Positions 1 through 6,013 of a stretch of 6,013 nt of DNA are shown here, in pieces. Position numbers and translations under genes: made by a program. Source of the stretch: Chromatiales bacterium (GTDB taxonomy: Bacteria > Pseudomonadota > Gammaproteobacteria > Chromatiales > Chromatiaceae); NCBI GenBank assembly GCA_024762485.1, contig JANTHH010000171.1:1-6013 (forward strand). Direction: 5' to 3'. Under the pieces are notes generated by a model. That model was not told the origin of the DNA. It did not search any database and worked only from the letters and a program-made list of their open reading frames with translations. Within the stretch, counting starts at the first letter, position 1; each line of letters opens with the position of its first letter.

Positions 1-1
1 A

Positions 2-760
2 ACGGCGCCGGCAGCCCGTGGTCGCGAGGGCTTGCGCGAACGACTGGCCGGCCGTGGCAGTGCCCGCGACGAAGCTCCCCGCCGGCGTGCCGATGCAGGT
101 GGACAGGGGCGTCCCGGCGGTGCTGCTGCCGGGGACTCGCGCGGCCGCCTGGCGAAGATGCTGGCCGAACGACGCGGCAAGGGGGGCAGGAAGGGTGCGG
201 TTCGCCAGTCGCGAACCGATGCCGACGCCCATCTGGACACAGGTCAGAAGCAACGGGTGCGCGAGTTCATAAAGCAGCGGCTGGAGACGGGCAGTGCCGA
301 TCGTCAGGCAACGGGGGTAGACGGGTCGGGAACGCCATTGCAGACGCGTTACCTTGGTCAGTACGACGAGCGTGAGGGCGAGGCACCGCAGGCCCGTATC
401 AAGCGCAAGCTGATGCGTGCGGACCTGATGAAGGAATTCGCCGCGCGAAAGCGTGAGGCAGAAGAGGCACGGGAGGCGCAGGCAAGGCAGCTGACCAAGG
501 ATGCTTCCAAGGACATGGGGATGCTGTTCGACGAGGCGAGGAAGCCGACGATCGGCAGTTCGCCCGAAGAGATCGAGCACTACCATGCACAGCTGTCGAT
601 TCGTGCTGACTGGTTGCGTGCGACCCTGGAGGAGATCCAGGCTGAGCTGAAGATGCTCGAACAGATCAGGGCGGCGTCGGCCGGGCAGGATCTCGATGCC
701 GCGATCGACAACGTGCAGGGAACGCTCCCCCCCGAGGGGGAGGGCAAGCGTCAAACCTGA
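2..760 (+). CDS. Uncharacterised charged protein with disordered N-terminal part and coiled-coil-like C-terminal part (5' end outside window)
   Basis: I do not recognise this protein. The frame is open from the window edge to a TGA at 758-760 (252 residues visible), so the true start is probably upstream. Internal candidates are TTG at 32 and ATG at 158, neither with a convincing ribosome binding site. Residues 1-65 (numbered from position 2) are rich in Arg, Gly, Ala and Asp and look disordered. Residues 66-130 are polar. Residues 133-182 are a strongly charged Lys/Arg/Glu/Ala helix, and residues 187-226 form a second amphipathic helix with regularly spaced Leu, Ile and Met, suggesting a coiled coil. 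The tail is short and Gly/Pro/Glu-rich. There is no signal peptide, membrane segment or enzymatic motif in the visible part, so it is probably cytoplasmic and may bind a protein or nucleic acid. It lies 94 bases upstream of the giant synthase on the same strand, so co-transcription is possible but not shown. Certain as coding, unknown in function. Confidence 0.75.
   Translation, partial: TAPAARGREGLRERLAGRGSARDEAPRRRADAGGQGRPGGAAAGDSRGRLAKMLAERRGKGGRKGAVRQSRTDADAHLDTGQKQRVREFIKQRLETGSADRQATGVDGSGTPLQTRYLGQYDEREGEAPQARIKRKLMRADLMKEFAARKREAEEAREAQARQLTKDASKDMGMLFDEARKPTIGSSPEEIEHYHAQLSIRADWLRATLEEIQAELKMLEQIRAASAGQDLDAAIDNVQGTLPPEGEGKRQT
725..742. repeat. GC-rich perfect inverted repeat (7-bp stem, 4-base loop) inside the end of the upstream gene
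   Basis: CTCCCCC at 725-731 is the exact reverse complement of GGGGGAG at 736-742, with loop CCGA. The hairpin sits 15 bases before the stop codon of the upstream gene and encodes part of its Pro/Glu/Gly tail. No T-run follows, so it is not a canonical intrinsic terminator. It could slow ribosomes or polymerase, or protect the mRNA 3' end, or be a by-product of GC-rich coding sequence. Confidence 0.4.
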
Positions 761-854
761 TCCTCCCGGCCGTCAGTGCCTGTAGCGTGCCCTGCATGCT
801 GCTCGCAATGGGCCAAGTGGCCGAATCGATGAAGCAAGGATATCTGGAAGACAA
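761..854. other. Intergenic gap between the unknown gene and the synthase
   Basis: These 94 bases carry no recognisable -35/-10 pair, operator or T-tailed terminator. The only structure is a small palindrome, GGCCAAGTGGCC, at 811-822 (stem GGCCA/TGGCC, 2-base loop). An in-frame TAG at 783-785 closes the synthase frame upstream, and no ATG, GTG or TTG in that frame occurs between it and 855, so the synthase cannot start earlier. The gap is short enough for the two genes to share a transcript, but long enough to hold a weak promoter. Confidence 0.6.
846..850 (+). promoter_or_regulatory. Probable weak ribosome binding site of the synthase
   Basis: GGAAG at 846-850 is a partial Shine-Dalgarno match, 4 bases before the ATG at 855 and 7 bases before an in-frame TTG at 858. 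A second purine stretch, AAGGA at 836-840, is 14 bases before the ATG, which is rather far. The ATG is the simplest start, but spacing would also suit the TTG, which would change the protein by one residue only. Confidence 0.4.
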
Positions 855-1604
855 ATGTTGAGTGATGACGATCTGCAGGTTCTGGTACTGACGCCGCTCG
901 GGCACCCAAGCCCCGACCTGGCCATCGCTGCCAGCCGGGCCAATGCACTGGGCATGTTCGACGCCAGCGCCGGGCAGCCGACTGCCGTCATTGAGCAGGC
1001 GCTGGAACAGCTGCAGCGCCATGCCCATGGCGAGTTTGGACTCTTCCTGCCGCCCGGCGAGCCGAAGCACTGGAAGACCCTGCTCGACGAGGCGCGTTTT
1101 CCCCAGCTGCGCTGGTTGCTGGTACGGGCCGGCCAGCTGCCCGACCGGCTGCCGCGTTCGATCCAGCAGTTCCGCAAGGCCGGTGGCCGGTTGTTGCTGG
1201 AGGTGACCCAGGGTGCCGACCTGCAGTCGGGGCTTGCCGACAACTTCGACGCCATCGTGGTCAAGGGACATGAAAGCGGTGGTGAGGTCGGTGAGGACAC
1301 GGCCTTCATCCTGCTGCAGAAGGCACTGGAGCGTTCTAGCGGACTCCCGGTGCTGGTGCGCGGTGGCATCGGCCTGCACACGGCCGCCGCCTGTTACGCC
1401 GCCGGCGCTGCCGGTGTGGTGCTCGACAGCCAGTTGCTGCTGCTTGCCGAATCACCAGTCAAAGAGTCTGTAGCGCCTGCGTTGCGCCGTTTCGTCGGCA
1501 CCGAGACCTATGCCCTGGCCAGCCACGAGGACAGCAGCCGCTACATTCGCGTGCTGGAGCGCCCGGGTCTGAGCCGGCTGGTGGCACTCAAGGCCCAACA
1601 GTCC
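855..1604 (+). other. Domain: first NPD-like TIM-barrel module, probably degenerate
   Basis: Residues about 1-250 open with a barrel-like strand (LVLTPLGHPSP) and contain GHESGGEVG at 138-146, followed by LVRGGIGLHTAA from residue 167 and a Gly/Ala/Val strand ending in LLLL near 200. Order and spacing match the GGHxG loop and the phosphate-binding glycine strand of nitronate monooxygenase/FabK proteins. The residue at the GGH histidine position is Glu144, and no QGPM-type first motif is present. I infer a duplicated barrel that lost ordinary catalysis and may serve as a structural or acyl-binding half. The boundaries are approximate. Confidence 0.6.
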
Positions 1605-4600
1605 ACGCTGACATATGACGAGTTGCACCAGGCCTTTGTCGAGGCGCTGAACTGGGAGGCCGGCGCCGAACAGTTGATTCCGCTGGGCCAGGACGGTGCC
1701 TTCGCCGAGCCCTGGGCCAAGCGCTTCAAGACCGTCGGCGGTGCCATCGGCGCACTGCGGCGCAGCGCCCGTGACGCCATCAGGCTCGCTGCCGAGCAGC
1801 AGACCTTCCACGAGAACTCGCCGCTGGCCCGTCTGCACGGCACCCGCTATCCCATCGTGCAGGGGCCGATGAGCCGGGTCAGCGACAATGCCGACTTCGC
1901 CAAGGCCGTGGCCGATGCCGGCGCACTGCCGATGCTCGCACTTGCCCTGGTGCGCCCGGCGCAGCTCGACAAGCTGTTCGCCGAGACCAGCGAGAAACTG
2001 GCTGGCAGACCCTGGGGCGTCGGCCTGCTCGGCTTCGCGCCACAGAAGTTGCTGTCCGAGCAGGTCGCGGTGGCAAAAAAACACAAGCCCGCCTTCGCGC
2101 TGATCGCCGGTGGACGCCCGGACCAGGCGCTGGCGCTGGAAGAGGAGGGCATTCCCAGCTTCCTGCACGTGCCGTCACCACGCCTGCTGAGCCTGTTCCT
2201 GGAGCAGGGCGCGCGCCGCTTTGTATTTGAAGGGCGCGAATGCGGCGGCCACATCGGCCCGCTGAGCAGCTTCGTGTTGTGGGAATCGATGATCGAGACC
2301 CTGCTGGATAATCTCAAGGGCACGGTCCGCGGCGAGGAGATCACCGTGCTGTTCGCCGGTGGACTGCACGACAGGCTCTCCGCCGCCATGGTCGCAACCA
2401 TGGCCGCACCGCTGGCGGAGCAGGGCGTCAATATCGGCATGGTGATGGGCACCGCCTATCTGTTCACCCACGAGATCGTCGAGTCCGGCGCCATCGTCGA
2501 CACCTTCCAGCAGGAGGCAGTCGCCTGTCACCACACCGTGAGCCTGGACTCGGGTGGTGGTCATGCCAGCCGTTGCGCCGACACCGCATTCGCCCGTGAC
2601 TTCCTGCAGAAAAAGGCAGAACTGGAACGTGCCGGTCTGCCGCCGGAAGAAGTCCGCGAACAGCTCGAGGAACTGAATCTCGGGCGTCTGCGCGTCGCCT
2701 CCAAGGGGGTGCAACGCAGCCCCGTGGATGGCCAGATCGAGGCCCTGGACGAGCAGACCCAGCGTGACACCGGCATGTACATGCTCGGCCAGGTGGCGGT
2801 GATGCACGCGCAGACCCTGAGCGCCGCCGAGCTGCACCGCAGTGTCACCGAGGAGGCGAGTGAATTGCTCGCCCGGCGTGCCGCCGAACTGGCGGCCGAT
2901 GCGGGCGTGCCGGAGAAGCCACCGTGCGACATCGCCATCGTCGGCCTCTCCGCGCTGATGCCGAAGGCAAACGATACCCGCGAATACTGGGAGAATATCC
3001 TTGCCAAGGTCGATGCCATCAGCGAGATCCCGCCTCATCGCTGGGACTGGCGCCTGTATTTCGATGAGGACCGCAACGCCAAGGACAAGATCTATTCCAA
3101 GTGGGGCGGCTTCCTCGACGACCTGGCCTTCGACCCGCTGAAATTCGGCATCACCCCGAAGTCCATCAGCTCGGTGGATCCCATGCAGCTGATGGCGCTG
3201 GAAGTGGTGCGTCGCACCCTGGCCGACGCCGGCTACGAGGACCGCGACTACGACCGCGAGAAGGTGGGCATCGTAGTCGGTGCCAGCGGCGGTGCCGGCG
3301 ATGTCGGCATGCAGTACGGGCTGCGGTCAGAGCTGCCACGCTTCGAGGGCGAGCTGGACCCGGATGTGGCCAGCCGTCTGCCTGAGTGGAGTGAGGACAC
3401 CTTCGCCGGCATCCTGCTCAACGTCACCTCCGGTCGTGCCGCCAACCGTTTTGATTTCGGCGGCGTCAACTACACCGTCGATGCCGCCTGCGCTTCCTCC
3501 CTGTCCGCCATCTACCAGGCGGTCAACGAACTGGAGGACGGACGTGCCGACATGATGATCGCCGGTGGTGTCGATACCGTGCAGGGTCCCTTCGGCTATC
3601 TGTGCTTCAGCAAGACCCAGGCGTTGTCCCCGACCGGGCGCTGCCACACCTTTGATGCGGCGGGCGACGGCATTGCCATCTCCGAGGGAATCGCCATGGT
3701 GGCGCTCAAGCGCCTGGCTGATGCCGAGCGTGACGGCGACCGCATCTACGGGGTGATCAAGGGTGTCGGCGGTTCCAGTGACGGCCGTGCCCGTGGCCTC
3801 ACCGCACCGTTGCCCGACGGTCAACTGCGCGCCCTGCACCGCGCCTATGAGCGTGCGGGATTCACCCCGGATACGGTAGCCATGTTCGAGGCCCACGGCA
3901 CCGGCACGGTGGCGGGTGACACGGCGGAGCTGGAGACCACCACCCGGCTGCTGCAGCACTTCGATGCACGCCCGCACCAGAGCATGATCGGCTCGGTCAA
4001 GACCATGGTCGGCCACACCAAGGCCTGCGCCGGCGTCGCCGGCCTGATCAAGGCGACGCTGGCGCTGCATCGCCAGGTACTGCCGCCCCATGCCAACGTC
4101 AAACAGCCCAACCAGACGTTGTTGGCCGACGACTGCCCGCTGTATCTGGCGAACGAGGCACAGCCGTGGATCGCGTCGCCGGATCACCCGCGCCGTGCGG
4201 GCATCAGCGCCTTCGGTTTCGGTGGCACCAACTTCCACGCGGTGGTCGAGGAGTACCGGGACGACTATCGCAGCGAACGCCCACCCATGGCCATGGAGCG
4301 CTGGCCGGCCGAGTTGCTGGTGTGGGATGGCGACAGCCGCGGGCAGCTGGTCGCCCAGTTGCAGATGCTGGCAGAAGGGCTGGCCGCGGGCGGCCGCCCC
4401 GAACTGCGTGATCTCGGCTATACGCTGACGCAGGCCACCGGGGGGCGCGATCACCGTCTTGCACTGCTGGCGCGCAGCCTCGACGAGCTGCCTGCCCAGT
4501 TGGCTGCCGTCATCGACTTCCTTGAAGGCAAGGCCGAGGGCCTGCCCGGCGCCGCCTGGTACCATGATGGCGAGGCGGGTGAGGCAGGCCAGCTGGCCCT

Positions 4601-6013
4601 GCTGTTTCCGGGCCAGGGCTCCCAGTATCCGGACATGCTGCGCGAACTGGCACTGCTGTTCCCGCAACTGCGTGCCTCGGTGGCGGCGGCCGACCAGCTG
4701 CTCGGCGAGCTGCACGGCCTGGACCGCGATGCGCTGCTCAGCCGCTTTATCTACCCCGAGGGCCGCTTCAGCGAGCAGGACGAGAAACACGCCCGTGGCC
4801 GTCTCACCCAGACCAACATCGCCCAGCCTGCGCTCGGCGCGGTGGAGGCGGGTCTCTACGACCTGCTGAAGGATTTCAGTATCGAGCCCGCCATGGCGGC
4901 TGGCCATAGCTATGGTGAATACGTGGCGCTTTACGCCGCCGGTGTGCTCAGCGAGGCGGATCTGCTGCACCTGTCCGAGGCCCGTGGCCGGCTGATCGTC
5001 GAGGCCGCCGATGGCAGGGACCTCGGCGGCATGGCAGCGGTGCAGGCCCCGCGCGAGGCGGTGGAGGCTATCGCAGCCGAGTTCGACGACCTGCTGGTGG
5101 CCAATCACAATGGCCCGCTGCAGAGCATCCTTTCGGGCTCCAGGGATTCGATCGCCGCGGTGGCCGAACGTCTGCAGGCGAAAGACATCCCGGTCACGGT
5201 ATTGCCGGTGGCCGCGGCCTTCCATTCGCCCTTCGTCCAGCCTGCACAGGAGGCACTGGCCAGGGAGATCGCCACCGTGGAGGCGGCCAAGCCCCGTTTC
5301 ACCGTGTTCTCCAACACCAGCGGCGAGCCACATCCTGCGGACCCGCAGCGGATCATGGACACCATGGTCGAGCACCTGACCCACCCGGTGGAGTTCGTGC
5401 GCGAGATCGAGGCCATGTATGCGGCCGGGGCACGGGTCTTCCTCGAGGTGGGCCCAAAGACCGTGCTGTCGCGCCTGACCGGTGCCATCCTCGGGGAACG
5501 GCCACACCAGGCCATCGCCATCGACGATCTTGGCGGCGGCATCATGGGCCTGCTCAATGCGCTGGGCGGCCTGATCGGTGCCGGGCAGCCGCTGGATCTC
5601 TCACCGCTGTACCAGGGCCGGGACTGCGAGCAGCTGAATCTCAACAGGCTGCCCGAAAACGGCCGCACCCAGCCGCCACCGAAACATGCCTGGCTGCTCA
5701 ACGGCAGCCGGGCCCGTCGCCTGGGCGAGCCGGCCGGGACCGTGGGCGTCACCCTCGAGACCCGGCCGCACAAGCGTGCGGCACCAGCCAGTCCGTCGCC
5801 GGCCGTGTCCGCCGCGGATAGCACGCCACCCGTTTCCAATCATTCGCCGTCTATGCCAGAGAGGACCCGCATGAGCGATGACCACTATCCCGAACAGGGA
5901 GCCGAACGACAGGGCGCACTCGATGCCTATTTCGAGACCATGCGCCAGTTCCTGCAGACCCAGGAGAGCGTGATGATGGCCTACATGGGCCAGCAGCCGG
6001 CCTCCAGGCGCTG
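855..6013 (+). CDS. Giant type I polyketide/fatty-acid synthase-like protein, NPD-NPD-KS-AT order (3' end outside window)
   Basis: The frame has no stop from ATG 855 to the window end: at least 1719 residues, C-terminus missing. Visible domains are two NPD-type flavin barrels (about residues 1-250 and 325-560), a connector (560-690), a ketosynthase (691-1133), a linker (1134-1246), an acyltransferase (1247-1545), then a Pro/Ala/Ser linker and a helical segment (to 1719). KS residues are Cys879, His1014 and His1054; AT residues are Ser1352 and His1457. Expected chemistry: AT loads malonyl onto a carrier protein, KS condenses it with the growing chain, and the second NPD barrel may reduce the enoyl intermediate with FMN. 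No carrier, ketoreductase or dehydratase is visible; they should follow, in this protein or in partners. There is no signal peptide or membrane segment, so it is cytosolic. KS and AT motifs resemble the iterative PfaA/heterocyst-glycolipid type, so a secondary lipid or polyketide product is inferred; the actual product cannot be told. The domain calls are firm, the pathway is not. Confidence 0.96.
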   Translation, partial: MLSDDDLQVLVLTPLGHPSPDLAIAASRANALGMFDASAGQPTAVIEQALEQLQRHAHGEFGLFLPPGEPKHWKTLLDEARFPQLRWLLVRAGQLPDRLPRSIQQFRKAGGRLLLEVTQGADLQSGLADNFDAIVVKGHESGGEVGEDTAFILLQKALERSSGLPVLVRGGIGLHTAAACYAAGAAGVVLDSQLLLLAESPVKESVAPALRRFVGTETYALASHEDSSRYIRVLERPGLSRLVALKAQQSTLTYDELHQAFVEALNWEAGAEQLIPLGQDGAFAEPWAKRFKTVGGAIGALRRSARDAIRLAAEQQTFHENSPLARLHGTRYPIVQGPMSRVSDNADFAKAVADAGALPMLALALVRPAQLDKLFAETSEKLAGRPWGVGLLGFAPQKLLSEQVAVAKKHKPAFALIAGGRPDQALALEEEGIPSFLHVPSPRLLSLFLEQGARRFVFEGRECGGHIGPLSSFVLWESMIETLLDNLKGTVRGEEITVLFAGGLHDRLSAAMVATMAAPLAEQGVNIGMVMGTAYLFTHEIVESGAIVDTFQQEAVACHHTVSLDSGGGHASRCADTAFARDFLQKKAELERAGLPPEEVREQLEELNLGRLRVASKGVQRSPVDGQIEALDEQTQRDTGMYMLGQVAVMHAQTLSAAELHRSVTEEASELLARRAAELAADAGVPEKPPCDIAIVGLSALMPKANDTREYWENILAKVDAISEIPPHRWDWRLYFDEDRNAKDKIYSKWGGFLDDLAFDPLKFGITPKSISSVDPMQLMALEVVRRTLADAGYEDRDYDREKVGIVVGASGGAGDVGMQYGLRSELPRFEGELDPDVASRLPEWSEDTFAGILLNVTSGRAANRFDFGGVNYTVDAACASSLSAIYQAVNELEDGRADMMIAGGVDTVQGPFGYLCFSKTQALSPTGRCHTFDAAGDGIAISEGIAMVALKRLADAERDGDRIYGVIKGVGGSSDGRARGLTAPLPDGQLRALHRAYERAGFTPDTVAMFEAHGTGTVAGDTAELETTTRLLQHFDARPHQSMIGSVKTMVGHTKACAGVAGLIKATLALHRQVLPPHANVKQPNQTLLADDCPLYLANEAQPWIASPDHPRRAGISAFGFGGTNFHAVVEEYRDDYRSERPPMAMERWPAELLVWDGDSRGQLVAQLQMLAEGLAAGGRPELRDLGYTLTQATGGRDHRLALLARSLDELPAQLAAVIDFLEGKAEGLPGAAWYHDGEAGEAGQLALLFPGQGSQYPDMLRELALLFPQLRASVAAADQLLGELHGLDRDALLSRFIYPEGRFSEQDEKHARGRLTQTNIAQPALGAVEAGLYDLLKDFSIEPAMAAGHSYGEYVALYAAGVLSEADLLHLSEARGRLIVEAADGRDLGGMAAVQAPREAVEAIAAEFDDLLVANHNGPLQSILSGSRDSIAAVAERLQAKDIPVTVLPVAAAFHSPFVQPAQEALAREIATVEAAKPRFTVFSNTSGEPHPADPQRIMDTMVEHLTHPVEFVREIEAMYAAGARVFLEVGPKTVLSRLTGAILGERPHQAIAIDDLGGGIMGLLNALGGLIGAGQPLDLSPLYQGRDCEQLNLNRLPENGRTQPPPKHAWLLNGSRARRLGEPAGTVGVTLETRPHKRAAPASPSPAVSAADSTPPVSNHSPSMPERTRMSDDHYPEQGAERQGALDAYFETMRQFLQTQESVMMAYMGQQPASRR
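1827..2540 (+). other. Domain: second NPD (nitronate monooxygenase/FabK-like) flavin module, candidate enoyl reductase
   Basis: Residues about 325-562 carry the family motifs in order: YPIVQGPMSRVSD from 332 (first strand and FMN-site loop), EGRECGGHIG at 459-468 (GGH loop, with His466 in the position of the catalytic histidine of nitronate monooxygenases), FAGGL at 500-504 (phosphate-binding strand), and MGTAYLFTHE at 531-540 (final FMN-phosphate strand). Known relatives either oxidise nitronates or, as in FabK and PfaD/PksE, reduce enoyl-thioesters with FMN. In a KS-AT protein, enoyl reduction is the more sensible inference. The motif wording looks closer to nitronate monooxygenase/FabK than to the PfaD type. 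Confidence 0.8.
2925..4253 (+). other. Domain: ketosynthase (beta-ketoacyl synthase)
   Basis: Residues about 691-1133 begin with DIAIVGLSALMP and end with GFGGTNFHAVVEE. The nucleophile is Cys879 in DAACASS; the histidines are His1014 in EAHGTGT and His1054 in GHTKACAG. Spacings of 135 and 40 residues are normal, so this should be an active condensing enzyme, not a decarboxylating KSQ. The segment VDPMQLMALE at 774-783 replaces the DPQQRLLLE of modular PKSs and, together with the WGGFL segment before it, points to the iterative lipid-type KS clade. Confidence 0.95.
4593..5489 (+). other. Domain: acyltransferase, probably malonyl-specific
   Basis: Residues about 1247-1545 contain LFPGQGSQYP from 1250, the nucleophile elbow AGHSYGEY with Ser1352, Arg1377 in ARGRL (the malonyl carboxylate-binding arginine position), AAFHS with the catalytic His1457, and FLEVGPKTVLS from 1529. 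Phe before the His (AFH rather than the YASH type) indicates malonyl-CoA over methylmalonyl-CoA. GHSYGE in place of GHSVGE is typical of the lipid-type iterative synthases as I recall them. Confidence 0.92.
5748..6013 (+). other. Pro/Ala/Ser-rich linker and following helical segment at the window edge
   Basis: Residues about 1632-1672 are rich in Pro, Ala, Ser, Arg and Thr and look like a flexible interdomain tether. After Met1673 comes an acidic stretch and then an amphipathic helix (residues about 1688-1710) of the form ETMRQFLQTQESVMMAYM. Similar Phe-Leu-x-x-Gln helices precede carrier-protein domains in related synthases as I recall them, so acyl carrier protein repeats are expected just beyond 6013. 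No phosphopantetheine attachment motif lies inside the window. Confidence 0.6.
5858..5873 (+). promoter_or_regulatory. Possible internal ribosome binding site and in-frame ATG
   Basis: AGAGAGGA at 5858-5865 is followed after 5 bases by ATG at 5871-5873, in the same frame as the synthase and directly after the flexible linker. The match and spacing are better than at the synthase start at 855. The peptide after it (MSDDHYPEQG) reads like a natural N-terminus. It may allow separate production of the C-terminal part, or be a relic of a gene fusion, or be chance. Confidence 0.35.

Noticed and set aside
18..272. Same-strand open frame of 84 codons overlapping the upstream gene
   Set aside because: It overlaps the longer frame 2-760, whose codon pattern is more consistent. 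Its product is Trp/Cys/Pro-rich with no motif and no ribosome binding site.
725..742. Intrinsic terminator for the upstream gene
   Set aside because: The stem lies before the stop codon and has no downstream T-run.
1452..2168. Minus-strand open frame of 238 codons
   Set aside because: It is antisense to the NPD modules and has low-complexity Gln/Leu/Gly composition typical of a shadow frame.
1827..2540. Assigning the symbol pfaD to the NPD module
   Set aside because: The motifs (QGPM, GGHIG, MGTAYLFT) resemble nitronate monooxygenase/FabK more than PfaD, and PfaD is a separate protein in PUFA clusters.
855..2804. Stand-alone nitronate monooxygenase for detoxification
   Set aside because: There is no stop codon between the NPD modules and the KS, so it is part of a synthase, where enoyl reduction makes more sense.
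2175..3038. Minus-strand open frame of 287 codons opposite the NPD/connector region
   Set aside because: It is antisense to well-supported NPD and connector sequence, with no recognisable motif.
3327..5507. Long open frame on the minus strand (726 codons)
   Set aside because: It lies opposite the KS-AT region, whose + strand motifs are unmistakable. Its translation is rich in His, Arg, Gly and Gln without any domain, as expected for the antisense of GC-rich coding DNA.

Overview
The window is GC-rich and coding on the + strand almost throughout. Base composition and codon choice (mostly G or C in third position) fit a high-GC proteobacterium, perhaps a gammaproteobacterium. This rests on general style only, because no marker gene is present.

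Layout. (1) Positions 2-760 hold the 3' part of an unrecognised gene. Its product is highly charged, with an Arg/Gly/Ala-rich, probably disordered front and a helical, coiled-coil-like rear. (2) Positions 761-854 are a 94-base gap with no clear promoter or terminator. (3) From 855 to the window end (6013) runs one uninterrupted reading frame of at least 1719 residues with no stop codon. It is the front of a giant type I polyketide/fatty-acid synthase-like enzyme. Domain order is: a first, degenerate TIM-barrel-like module of the nitronate monooxygenase/FabK (NPD) type; a second, intact-looking NPD module; a conserved-looking connector; a ketosynthase (KS) with a complete Cys-His-His triad; an acyltransferase (AT) with the Ser-His pair and a malonyl-type signature; and a Pro/Ala/Ser-rich linker leading into a helical segment at the window edge. 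Carrier protein, ketoreductase and dehydratase domains are not visible and, if present, lie beyond 6013.

How it may work. KS and AT would load and condense malonyl units. The second NPD module is a candidate built-in, FMN-dependent enoyl reductase placed at the N-terminus instead of being supplied in trans as in PfaD/PksE systems. The KS and AT motifs resemble the iterative PfaA / heterocyst-glycolipid clade more than textbook modular PKSs, so a secondary lipid or long-chain polyketide product is a reasonable but unproven guess. The most interesting points are the tandem NPD architecture with His replaced by Glu in the first copy, an in-frame internal start with a good Shine-Dalgarno at 5858-5873, and the unknown coiled-coil gene upstream.
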